Part shown: positions 25,273 to 33,453 of the stretch, one piece after another | Layout: each line of letters starts with the position of its first letter | How positions within the stretch are numbered: the first letter of the stretch is position 1 | Assembly: GCA_032095175.1 (NCBI GenBank) | Contig: DAMCZI010000013.1 | Coordinates: forward strand, 56,114-120,113 | Direction: 5' to 3' | Source of the DNA: DAMCZI01 sp032095175 | GTDB taxonomy: Bacteria > Bacillota > Clostridia > Clostridiales > Caloramatoraceae | DNA: 64,000 nt | Made by a program: the position numbers and the translations under genes | Notes under the pieces: generated by a model | Told to the model about the DNA's origin: nothing | The model's input: the letters and a program-made list of their open reading frames with translations, nothing else | Databases searched by the model: none

Positions 25273-26010
25273 TCACTGTAATTCTCCAAAAACATATCTT
25301 GAATTTTCCTGAATAACTCCAAATAAATTGCGACTTTTCAAGTTTGAAATACCTATTATTATTTGGTTCAATTCATCATATATTTCATAACAATGATTTA
25401 TAGCTTTAATAAATGGTGCATCTGTTTCAACAAGTATTTTATCTTCTGGTATTATCTGAATAACACGTTTCCCTCCTGTTGTAGTAAGCATTTTGCTATT
25501 TATAGAAAAATAACACCCCTGTTCTATAGCTTGTCTTAATTGATTTTCATTACCAGTAAACCAATGTAAAATACAAATGTTATTTCTTAAAGTGTTATAA
25601 GACTTCAAAATCTTCAACACATATTGGGAAGATTTCACACTATGAATTGAAATTACTTTATCGCCTAATCTGCTACATTCCTTAATAACATTCGTAAAAG
25701 CATCAATTTGTTTCTCCTTTGACTTTATATATTGATTATTAAAGTCAAGACCTACTTCTCCAATGTATTTTACATTTTGAATCTTATCCAAAAGTAGCGT
25801 AATTTCATTAAATCTTTCGTTAACCAATTGCGGATGTAACCCCAATGCCACATTAATATTAGGATTATTCTTACAAAAATCCACCTCTTGCTTATATGCC
25901 TTTGGGGTTGTCGTTACCGCAATAATACCTAAATTCTCAATTAATGATTCTTGTATAATATTTTTCATCTTTGGCATTAGATCTAAATGACAATGCATAT
26001 CGTATAGCAT
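25273..26010 (-). CDS. qatD: Qat anti-phage system TatD-family nuclease QatD
   Basis: A 245-residue TatD-type metal-dependent nuclease. Metal ligands are seen as HCH in YDMHCHLDL at the N-terminus, Glu in IGEVGLDF, His in ISIHSVKSS, His in LHWFTGN and Asp in VETDAPF. Housekeeping TatD proteins share these; the assignment to Qat rests on gene context, with its ATG overlapping the qatC stop (TAATG). In Qat the TatD-like nuclease is one of four genes all required for phage defence (Gao et al. 2020). Last gene of the operon. Confidence 0.88.
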   Translation of the reverse strand: MLYDMHCHLDLMPKMKNIIQESLIENLGIIAVTTTPKAYKQEVDFCKNNPNINVALGLHPQLVNERFNEITLLLDKIQNVKYIGEVGLDFNNQYIKSKEKQIDAFTNVIKECSRLGDKVISIHSVKSSQYVLKILKSYNTLRNNICILHWFTGNENQLRQAIEQGCYFSINSKMLTTTGGKRVIQIIPEDKILVETDAPFIKAINHCYEIYDELNQIIIGISNLKSRNLFGVIQENSRYVFGELQ

Positions 26011-27371
26011 TATTCATTCACCTCATTGCCCAATAAAGCTTGAATAAAGTCATCTACCTCCAATAATCCTCTACGATACACATCCGCAAGTTTTTCGAGA
26101 TATAATAGATCTTTCGGTAATGGACCAGGTTTATGAATTAAGAAAGTAGCTCTGCTTGGTTGCTGTTTTATCTTATTTATTGCCAATTCAAATGATCGCA
26201 ATTGCACACCAACAGCGTTTGAGTGATTATTAAGTATTTCCTGGATATCTTTTTTTGTATATTCAGTGCTATCCTGTCCAATGCCAAAAGCTTTTTGCAT
26301 TGCAGCTCTTCGAATTAAGCATGGAACACAAAAACCGCAATGCTGTGGAGCTAAGCCCTCCCATCTAGCCTTTCCAGGTGAAGAGCAGGATATGGATTGC
26401 TTCATTAATTCGTAAAGCAATTCTTTATTTTTACATTCATTTGCCATTTCTCCTTTAGTTTTGTTCCAATATGGATTTTCCACAGTTATTGAAAAATTTA
26501 ATTTACCCAATACCTTATTCCACATTCCTAAATAAAAAGGATGTGTTGTTCTTGTACTGTGAGATCCAACTCGTAAGTTGTCCAAAGGTACATTTAATGC
26601 AATTAATCCATTCTCAGGTACTTCTAATTTATTAACTTCAGGCAAGCCGGAAAGTGCAAAAATAGCAAAGGCAATAAACAAGAAAGAACGACTTCTTGTA
26701 GTATTTTCTGTATAGCCATTAGGAATAATTTCCTTATCAAACACCATCCACAAATCCAATTGTTTAGGCTTGATTTTATTATACTTACCTTCTAATAGTT
26801 CTAAAATTTTATTCTGTGCGTTTTTGGTAAATCCATCTCCGGCATGGCTAATCAAAAGCAGTTTCTTATTTTCTTCTAAGTAGTTAATTGTGCTAATCAG
26901 GCTATCCATCCCACCAGAGAACAATGATACTACTTCAAACTTCTCCCTTTCACCTGTCCTTGATGTTAAATCATTAAATCTTATATTTCTTTCCTCAAAA
27001 TTAATATTCCATTTATCACCTGTCAAAAAATTAAGCATTCTTTTCAAATCTTCACGGGCAATATTCCAAGATCTGACATCAATAACAGGAAGCTGGATAA
27101 TTATTTCTCTAGTCCAAGAATCCTGTGAGTTTATAACTCTTGAAATTCTTGTATCAGCTAAATAAACTAATGTTGCTAACGCCATAATATCTATGCCATT
27201 TTCATTGGGGCAGATACCACATGCTATCATCTTCTCAGCAACTCTACCAATGCCATAGCAAAAAACGCCTTTTTCTGTGATCAGTGGAACATTTACTGTC
27301 TCTAAGTCGTTTTCATAGCTTATAACAATATCACTCTTATCATAACTACCTATCAATTTAAATTTATTCAT
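26010..27371 (-). CDS. qatC: Qat anti-phage system QueC-like protein QatC
   Basis: A 453-residue protein with a PP-loop ATPase core related to 7-cyano-7-deazaguanine synthase QueC. The ATP-binding loop is SLFSGGMDSLIS near residue 155. The QueC-type zinc site appears near the C-terminus as QHCGFCVPCLIRRAAM. The extra N-terminal 150 residues (VPLITEKGVFCYGIG and LVYLADTRISR) are characteristic of the Qat version rather than of QueC. No other queuosine genes are present, so deazaguanine synthesis is not its likely role; a nucleotide or protein N-terminus modification is a reasonable inference. Five bases separate it from qatB. Confidence 0.9.
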   Translation of the reverse strand: MNKFKLIGSYDKSDIVISYENDLETVNVPLITEKGVFCYGIGRVAEKMIACGICPNENGIDIMALATLVYLADTRISRVINSQDSWTREIIIQLPVIDVRSWNIAREDLKRMLNFLTGDKWNINFEERNIRFNDLTSRTGEREKFEVVSLFSGGMDSLISTINYLEENKKLLLISHAGDGFTKNAQNKILELLEGKYNKIKPKQLDLWMVFDKEIIPNGYTENTTRSRSFLFIAFAIFALSGLPEVNKLEVPENGLIALNVPLDNLRVGSHSTRTTHPFYLGMWNKVLGKLNFSITVENPYWNKTKGEMANECKNKELLYELMKQSISCSSPGKARWEGLAPQHCGFCVPCLIRRAAMQKAFGIGQDSTEYTKKDIQEILNNHSNAVGVQLRSFELAINKIKQQPSRATFLIHKPGPLPKDLLYLEKLADVYRRGLLEVDDFIQALLGNEVNE

Positions 27372-27376
27372 CTACA

Positions 27377-28162
27377 CTATACCTCGCTTAATGATTCTAA
27401 TATCATATATGACTTTTCATATACTGAATCTACAATGGCTCTGGTCTGTGTACTATCAATATTCCTAATTTCCACATTCAGCTGCGTTATAGCATCTGAA
27501 ACAGCACCATGTATATATTCACCTAATTGTTCTTGTATCATTTGTACTGTACCAACATCATCTGGAAGCGAAATAGTCTTGTTTCCGATATCATTAAGTA
27601 ATCGTTCCTGTATTACATTTGACATATAAGCTTCAGTAAAAATTAGAAACTGTTGCTCTGTCATATTTTCAATTGGAGTAACGCTTAATTCTGGCATTGA
27701 CTCAATCGTTTCTATATATGAGTTTCTTGCAATTCCTTCATCAGTTGGTCCCCCATCAGGACATACAAAGTCCATGATTTCCAGAAACACATCACTAGCA
27801 TTTTTTCCCATTAAATCTCCGAGTCCTAATGCTTTGCTTGTTTCTGCTATACCTCTTCCAGCAATACTACTAACAACTGACATTAACCGGGCAGTACTAG
27901 TTCTTGAAGCTCCTAATCTAGAAGTAGCTTTTTTGGCTCCACCTAATGATTGCTTTATATATTGCGATACTGATTTATGTAGATTTCCGCTATCTCTTCC
28001 GCCTGAATTTACATATCTAGTAAAATCTCCCCTTGGTACTCGAAACCTTTCAGAATCGGCTTGGGCAGGTATAGTATTATTATCATTATTTTCATCGTCC
28101 AACCACGATGGTACTAATGGCGTTCTGCCACTTTGTCCTTGATTACTTGTAGATGTCCCCAT
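27377..28162 (-). CDS. qatB: Qat anti-phage system associated protein QatB
   Basis: A 261-residue protein of unknown biochemistry. It begins MGTSTSNQGQSGRTPLVPSW, the small, Gly/Ser-rich start ending in VPSWL that I associate with QatB. A basic, Gly/Ser-rich central segment (LGGAKKATSRLGASRTSTAR) precedes an acidic helical C-terminal half. The conserved N-terminus could be the substrate for the QueC-like partner; that is inference only. It is placed between qatA (9-base gap) and qatC. TGAGGAT precedes the ATG. Confidence 0.85.
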   Translation of the reverse strand: MGTSTSNQGQSGRTPLVPSWLDDENNDNNTIPAQADSERFRVPRGDFTRYVNSGGRDSGNLHKSVSQYIKQSLGGAKKATSRLGASRTSTARLMSVVSSIAGRGIAETSKALGLGDLMGKNASDVFLEIMDFVCPDGGPTDEGIARNSYIETIESMPELSVTPIENMTEQQFLIFTEAYMSNVIQERLLNDIGNKTISLPDDVGTVQMIQEQLGEYIHGAVSDAITQLNVEIRNIDSTQTRAIVDSVYEKSYMILESLSEV

Positions 28163-28171
28163 ATTTTATCC

Positions 28172-30106
28172 TCACTTTTTTACTGTTTTTAAGGTAGCTT
28201 TTACGAATGGATTACCAGTTTGGGAAAGTTGTGCATAATACTCTACTATTTTTCTTTTTTCTGCATCATCAACAATACATTTATCCCATCCACTACAAAC
28301 CCAAGCACCAACTCGGTCCATTTTAAATGAGGCTATTAAACTAATTAATTCGCTTTGCAATTCTTTATGGAATTTAACCAATGTAATAACCCCATCAATC
28401 CCATCTGGCTTTTTAGCTCCATCGCCTTGACCTAAGATCTTTTGAGATACAATATCGAATACATACTTAGCTTCTTCATTTGACAAATTTTCTATCTTGT
28501 CATTTATACTTGCAATATAATAAACAGATGAACTCATTAATCCATCAATTATGAAACGTAGTTTTTCTGACTTAACTTGATTAAAGAAATAATCTTGTTT
28601 TTCTTTACTTGCAAAATAATATGGCCTTAAATCTACATCACCTAATGATGGTTCTGACTTAGCCCAGCTACGCATAGATTCATTAGCAAGCCACTCTTTA
28701 CACATATCACTCAAAGAGTCCTTGATGTCGATCTTTTTCTCTTGCTTTGTATTTTTTATAGCTTTACTTTCTATATCTTTAGTTAGTTCCTTGGATTCTT
28801 CAAAATCGCCTTTTAGATATTTCTCTAATTCATTAAGTGGTTTGCATTTTCCGTTCCCAGATGTTTCCATAGCAATTTGTTGATATACTTCTGGCATAAA
28901 ATACTCAACAAGCATAATTTTAGCTAGTACAGGCAACTCTATTTCGTCTCCAAATCCTCTTGCTTCAGCTATCTTATATCTTAATAAAAGCATGTTTATA
29001 AATCGTTTTATTTTTCTTGGATTACCGCTTGTATCCTTAGCTAAGATAGGGTATATCTGGTTCGCTACAACAATTTCGTTCCCTACTTCTCCGTAACGTT
29101 CAGATAATATTTCATGCAAATCACTAATTGTCAACCCTTGATTTTTCCATGGTTTTTTCATTTTTTCTATTGATGCATCCAAAAGTTTTGCAAAAAGTTC
29201 ATCATTTTCACTTAATTTAGAACCAATCAGTAGTAATGAAATATACATCTCAGATTCAACTTCACCCAAAGCTGGAAGCCGAAATGGTACTTGGATTAAT
29301 TTCTCTAAATATCGTTTAGAAAATTCTTTACTCAGATTATTATCAAATGCCTCAGGAAAATGTTTCTTAACTGCGTATTCTATCATAGATTCATCTGCTG
29401 CTATTACAAATGCTGTTGAATTAGAAAACATAAACAATCTTATAGCTTCTAATGTTTGAATTGTCACTTCAGGTAAGCATCTATCTAAATCATCAATAAG
29501 GATTACTAATTTATCTATCTTTGATTCTTCCAATAAAGTTGAAAATGACTCTTGAAATTCAGCGAACTCCTTAGTCGTAGATGTATCTTCAAAAACTTTA
29601 GAATCCTTTAAGTATTGACCTACATTTTCAATTGTACTACTAACTTTTTCAACATCAGCAAAGTTTCCTTTTAGAGTATCAAATATACTAGTTAGCAGCC
29701 CAATCGGCGGTACTCCGGTAACCGCTGTAAGTGCAAGGCTTCCTGCACCTTTTGCGACATTTAACCAATTAATATTTTTCCATATTTTTTTAACAGCATC
29801 TCCGCATTTACTGCTCAGGCTTCGCTTCTTTATGAGTTCTGATACTACCGCACTCATAAGTGCAATTTTTGCATCCTCAAACCCTTGATGTTTCCATCCA
29901 TTAAATTTTATACATTCTGTCTTTTCTTTTCCTTGAAACTCATCCTCCACCATTTCAAGTACACTTGATTTTCCAGCACCCCAATCGCCATGTATTCCTA
30001 TAGAAATTGGCTTTTCTTTACTCTCATTAATTAATTCGACTATTGTTTTTGCAATAGCTCTATTATTTAACATATCTATCTTAGTTTCATTATCTGACAA
30101 TATCAT
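28172..30106 (-). CDS. qatA: Qat anti-phage system KAP-family ATPase QatA
   Basis: A 644-residue KAP-type P-loop NTPase. Walker A is IHGDWGAGKSSVLE near residue 40, Walker B LVILIDDLDRCLP near residue 200, and a sensor-like region follows at FVIAADES. A hydrophobic stretch at about 118-140 (AKGAGSLALTAVTGVPPIGLL) is the typical KAP insertion that may contact the membrane. The C-terminal 300 residues are helical and charged. KAP ATPases drive several defence systems; in Qat the ATPase is essential (Gao et al. 2020). It is the first intact gene of the operon; its ATG directly abuts the stop of a frameshifted DUF1413 gene. Confidence 0.9.
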   Translation of the reverse strand: MILSDNETKIDMLNNRAIAKTIVELINESKEKPISIGIHGDWGAGKSSVLEMVEDEFQGKEKTECIKFNGWKHQGFEDAKIALMSAVVSELIKKRSLSSKCGDAVKKIWKNINWLNVAKGAGSLALTAVTGVPPIGLLTSIFDTLKGNFADVEKVSSTIENVGQYLKDSKVFEDTSTTKEFAEFQESFSTLLEESKIDKLVILIDDLDRCLPEVTIQTLEAIRLFMFSNSTAFVIAADESMIEYAVKKHFPEAFDNNLSKEFSKRYLEKLIQVPFRLPALGEVESEMYISLLLIGSKLSENDELFAKLLDASIEKMKKPWKNQGLTISDLHEILSERYGEVGNEIVVANQIYPILAKDTSGNPRKIKRFINMLLLRYKIAEARGFGDEIELPVLAKIMLVEYFMPEVYQQIAMETSGNGKCKPLNELEKYLKGDFEESKELTKDIESKAIKNTKQEKKIDIKDSLSDMCKEWLANESMRSWAKSEPSLGDVDLRPYYFASKEKQDYFFNQVKSEKLRFIIDGLMSSSVYYIASINDKIENLSNEEAKYVFDIVSQKILGQGDGAKKPDGIDGVITLVKFHKELQSELISLIASFKMDRVGAWVCSGWDKCIVDDAEKRKIVEYYAQLSQTGNPFVKATLKTVKK

Positions 30107-30357
30107 CTATTTACCCTCCCCGATGAAAGATTTCGTATATCTTTGTTTACCAGAAGAAGTCTTTTCAATAGGGGTTACCCCATTATCCGATGTATTAATA
30201 TAATTAAGGAATAATGTACCTAGCAATAAACGGTCACTTCTCGATATTCTATTCCATTTATACCCTTGAATAAATCTCTTAACAAAAATATTTCACCGAG
30301 TTCAATGTTAGATATTTCACCTGATGCAATTTCTAATAGTTCATTAACATTTGGCAT
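30107..30357 (-). pseudogene. DUF1413 family gene with a one-base frameshift
   Basis: The minus strand has AGGGG then ATG at 30357 and MPNVNELLEIASGEISNIEL...LLRDLFKG. It then slips: continuing in the +1-shifted frame gives YKWNRISRSDRLLLGTLFL and on to FIGEGK and TAG at 30109-30107, directly before the qatA ATG. Restoring one G in the run AAGGG would give an 83-residue protein with the DUF1413 pattern (F-L-x-DLFxGYxWNRIxRxxRxxLGxLFLNY, KTSSGKQRY). It is first in the qat transcription unit. Function of DUF1413 is unknown. Loss may be neutral for Qat, or may be a sequencing error. Confidence 0.7.
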
Positions 30358-30387
30358 TTTTAACCCCTAAGAAATAATAATGATATG

Positions 30388-30399
30388 AACAACGTTGTT
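30388..30399. promoter_or_regulatory. 12-bp palindrome at the qat transcription start
   Basis: AACAACGTTGTT is perfectly self-complementary and lies 7 bases downstream of the -10 box on the minus strand, at the expected +1. Its placement is that of a repressor operator. No candidate repressor gene is obvious in the island. Confidence 0.45.
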
Positions 30400-30405
30400 T
30401 CTATA

Positions 30406-30434
30406 ATTGTATATCTTTAGGAGATTTATTTCAA
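30406..30434 (-). promoter_or_regulatory. Sigma-A promoter for the DUF1413-qatABCD operon
   Basis: -35 TTGAAA (30434-30429) and -10 TACAAT (30411-30406) with a 17-base spacer, about 50 bases upstream of the DUF1413 start codon. Confidence 0.65.
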
Positions 30435-30535
30435 CATAAAGTGCATAATTTTACCATATTTTCGTAAAATATTTGTTTTATATTAGCTACTAATGGGGCT
30501 ATCACACTAAGAAATTAGTACGATGGTCCTTTTTT

Positions 30536-30756
30536 ATGCCAAAATATGATTCTGTGAGGTTGCTAAGTCAAATTGTAGAGGAGTTGGATCTAGTAGAATT
30601 GTACCAAACTTATTTCCGAGTAAGGGAAAATCATGCAACCCCAATACAGATGCTTAAGTTAATGCTTTATGGCTATATGAGCCACATCTATTCAACCCGA
30701 AAGATAAATCCAAAACAACTCCTTACTGCTGGATATCAGCAATAGGGAGTTGTTTT
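30536..30756 (+). mobile_element. IS1182-type transposase fragment
   Basis: A 69-codon frame reads VRLLSQIVEELDLVELYQTY, then PIQMLKLMLYGYMSHIYSTRKI, the N-terminal (DUF772-type) region of IS1182/IS5-group transposases. It then runs into unrelated codons (NPKQLLTAGYQQ) and stops; the DDE catalytic domain is missing. The new 3' end is a hairpin, AAAACAACTCC (30712-30722) with GGGAGTTGTTTT ending near 30756, probably the original end of the element or its terminator. The internal part was deleted. Confidence 0.7.
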
Positions 30757-30797
30757 TCCATTCTCATATTTAACAATGTATCCCAAGCCTTCAAATG

Positions 30798-31712
30798 TTA
30801 TAAATCATAAAATTCATCCGATTGCAGCATTTTGATTCTCTCCTTATCTATTCCACAAGAAATTAAGCTATCGAACATTTTCTGATGTTCCCTATCACTG
30901 TAATAGTAGACATTCCAATTAGCTTTCTGGTGCGTAAATGTATCGATATTTTTAAAATATGGCATATCTACCCCAGTAAGTGAGTGACCGATAACAATGA
31001 TTTCATTAACATCCTTTTTACTCAAGCCAAATAGCTTATACATATATTTGTTTATATCTTTATATGTTTGCACATAATAATCTTCCACCACTTTACATAT
31101 ACTGATTTCTTTTTCATCAAATTCTCTTTCGGCAGTCTGAAGTTTTTCTCTTATTCTTTCGATCCTCGCTTTGTTTCCATGACCTAAAATAGGTACACCA
31201 TCTCGTCCACGCAGAGAACCATGAATATGAATAATTTTCCCTTCGCTTATCTTGTAAACTGTTTCTAAAACTGCGGTATAATTGAATGTTATGTATATTG
31301 CATCCTCAAATTCATTTATTAGCGTAGTACGTCTTTCTATATCCCGTATTCGTATTGTTCTTGCCCACTGTTTAAGATACTTCGCCAACAGCTGTATGTA
31401 TTTGTATTCATCAGTAAAATACTCATACAATGTATCTTCTATGCCAACATCTCCACTTTCCAAGCCCATATCAATGTTGACAGCTTGCTCGATAATTACA
31501 TCTTCATCAATATTAGCAAGATTAGTTTCCAATTCATTCCACAGCTGTTTTTTCTTTACATCTTCATCCATTCTTGGATAAATATAATAGTGCTCTTCAA
31601 ACGCATACAAAAAATCCGGATATAAATTTTCTAAGTATGTTCTGAAATCCCAATATCCTGTTTTTAATCCGTGACCTTTATCAAATCCATTGCCTATGAT
31701 AAATATTTTCAT
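30798..31712 (-). CDS. AbiH-family abortive infection protein
   Basis: A 304-residue protein of the bacteriophage abortive infection AbiH family. It opens MKIFIIGNGFDKGHGLKTGYWDF, the nucleotide-binding-like signature of the family. Later family blocks are ITFNYTAVLETVY, IIHIHGSLRG, ILGHGN and IVIGHSLTGVDMPYF. Lactococcal AbiH gives phage resistance by an undefined mechanism. It lies between the IS1182 scrap and the broken DUF3800 gene, 690 bases from qatA on the same strand but with its own upstream gap, so it is a separate unit of the island. Confidence 0.85.
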   Translation of the reverse strand: MKIFIIGNGFDKGHGLKTGYWDFRTYLENLYPDFLYAFEEHYYIYPRMDEDVKKKQLWNELETNLANIDEDVIIEQAVNIDMGLESGDVGIEDTLYEYFTDEYKYIQLLAKYLKQWARTIRIRDIERRTTLINEFEDAIYITFNYTAVLETVYKISEGKIIHIHGSLRGRDGVPILGHGNKARIERIREKLQTAEREFDEKEISICKVVEDYYVQTYKDINKYMYKLFGLSKKDVNEIIVIGHSLTGVDMPYFKNIDTFTHQKANWNVYYYSDREHQKMFDSLISCGIDKERIKMLQSDEFYDL

Positions 31713-31797
31713 TTAAAAACCTCATTTACATTCAGAATAAGTACATAACATCAATGCTCGTATTTAACAAATCCCAACCCTTCCTTAAAGAAACACA

Positions 31798-32863
31798 TTA
31801 AAAATCATTTGATTTAATGTTCAAGGAAGCATGCAAAATAAATGCCCCCACTTCGTGCTCTTCAAGACTTTCGCTTGAATTAATTAATAATTTGCTTATA
31901 TTTTCTGATTTTTTAACTATTTGAGCAAATAATTTTAACGTACTTTTTTGAAAAGGAGTTAGTATTTCAATCATTCGATATGCTTCTGAAACATCTATTT
32001 GATTAACATATGTGTAATATTTGCCTAACAGTCCAACTATACAGTCAGAAGCTTGGACTAAAAGATTATCTTTTGAATCAACAAAACTAAAATTAGCTAC
32101 TTTATGTTCACCATTGAAAAACTCATATTCTTTAAATTGATCCTCTATGTAATATTCGTTATCAAAAATATGCTGAGCATTAGAAAAGACACCAATCGGT
32201 CGGATATAAAAAGGAAAGTAATTTTCAATAACAGTTTTTTCTGGATTACCTTGCAAAAATACTAATTCTTTTTGTTTCCTTGCTTTTTTTAGCCCTTGCC
32301 TAAGAAGCTCAGCTTCAAAGGACCTTAAGTCTACATACTCTATAAAATCAATTAATTGTTGATAGAAATCAGAAATATTACCAGTGGATATATTCGGGTA
32401 ATTATATGTTATTAGCAATTGATAGAATTCATTATAATTTTTAACTGCAATCTTATGTAGTTCATTTTTTAATTGAAAATTAAATGAGATAAATGCAGGT
32501 TCATCAATTGAATCAATTATATCGACTATTGCATAATATAAATTATTTACTTGTACTGATATGCTTAAATTTCAATTCTTTCACAGACTTTTGTATGCGT
32601 AGTTGGTCTTTTAGTTCTTCTACATTTGCACTGCAATGATTAGTCATGTGCATTACACCACCCAACACAAAGTCGCTATCAACAGACGCATTAAAGCCGT
32701 CTTCCTTTAACCATAGCTTTCGAATATTGTTTGATTCATCATAATAGAAATGGCAATTGTAATTATCAAATTTCTTTAAGTCACTTCTTATGTCCTCAAA
32801 TTCATCACTCAATAGCATTTCACGAAATATGCTTAAATCAATCTTGTTATTCAATTGTTTCAC
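31798..32863 (-). pseudogene. DUF3800-like gene broken by frameshift and probable internal deletion
   Basis: The first 106 codons contain FYYDESNNIRKLWLKEDGFN and FVLGGVMH, the metal-dependent nuclease-like start of DUF3800-type proteins, and end at ELKFKHISTSK then TAA (32543). Immediately there the neighbouring frame continues VNNLYYAIVDIIDSIDEPAF and on through 206 further codons, including NFSFVDSKDNLLVQASDCIVGLLGKY, the usual C-terminal Asp motif. At the junction roughly 25-30 residues expected between KHI and the LYY segment seem absent, so a deletion plus phase change is more likely than a single-base error. DUF3800 genes are common in defence and mobile regions. Confidence 0.6.
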
Positions 32864-33097
32864 ATCCTTTAATTACAATTTTGGAAAACCCTTTCTGCAT
32901 CCCATTTTTCCTGTTGCTCATCGTTAAGTTGAAATTGTGCATGATTCTTCTTAATTGTTCAAATAGATATGCAGTAATGCAAAGCTTGGACCCCTTCACT
33001 GTTTTGTATAACTAGTCATAGTGCCAAGCTATTCTTATAAAATGACCTTTTATAAAACGACAACTTAGTTGTATTTCAAATTTTGTTTATCTAACTA

Positions 33098-33186
33098 CAT
33101 CTAGCCTGTTCTCTCGCTGATAAAAGCATCTAATCCGTTCTGTAGTGAGAGCCTAACATCTAAACTGCTCACTCAACTATAAATTT
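33098..33186. repeat. Three degenerate ~30-bp tandem units
   Basis: CATCTA recurs at 33098, 33127 and 33157 (periods 29 and 30), each followed by a C/T-rich stretch with TGTTC, CGTTC or TGCTC in the same phase. Similarity beyond this is weak. It lies in the 590-base gene-free stretch between the DUF3800 remnant and the large membrane protein gene. Confidence 0.35.
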
Positions 33187-33292
33187 CAATTAATTAATCA
33201 TGTTTCCAAGTAGTATTAAAAAAGGAATTATTGGGTTCTGCTTCTATCACGCAAAACTCACGAACCTCTTACTTAATGGCTTTTTTACATAT

Positions 33293-33379
33293 TCATTTAT
33301 CAACCCTTGTTATCAATACCACGCACTCCACGTGCCTTGTTGCTGCAATACTAATGACCATCGAGCCTGGCACCCCCTT
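33293..33379 (-). pseudogene. Probable 3'-end fragment of a TrmA/RlmD-type methyltransferase
   Basis: A 28-codon open stretch ends ATRHVECVVLITRVDK and stop. The block TRHVEC-V-V-L-x-x-RV matches the extreme C-terminus of class I uracil-C5 RNA methyltransferases (RlmD/RumA, usually F-P-x-T-x-HVE-x-V-x-L). The catalytic domain is absent. A second, different C-terminal fragment of the same type lies at 35737-35811. Confidence 0.45.
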
Positions 33380-33453
33380 GGCGTTAAATAGTATTTTTAA
33401 TATTTTTGCCTCTCAATTCTTATTTTTTCTTTAAAATATTATGGATCCTTTCA

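Noticed and set aside
26010..27371. Queuosine biosynthesis gene queC
   Set aside because: The protein is twice QueC's length, has a Qat-type N-terminal extension, and queD/E/F are absent; context is qat.
33098..33186. CRISPR array
   Set aside because: Only six to nine bases per unit are conserved and there are three units; no cas genes are present.
32731..33434. Several plus-strand ORFs of 60-95 codons in the island gap
   Set aside because: No ribosome sites, biased composition, and they overlap minus-strand remnants (DUF3800, methyltransferase fragment).
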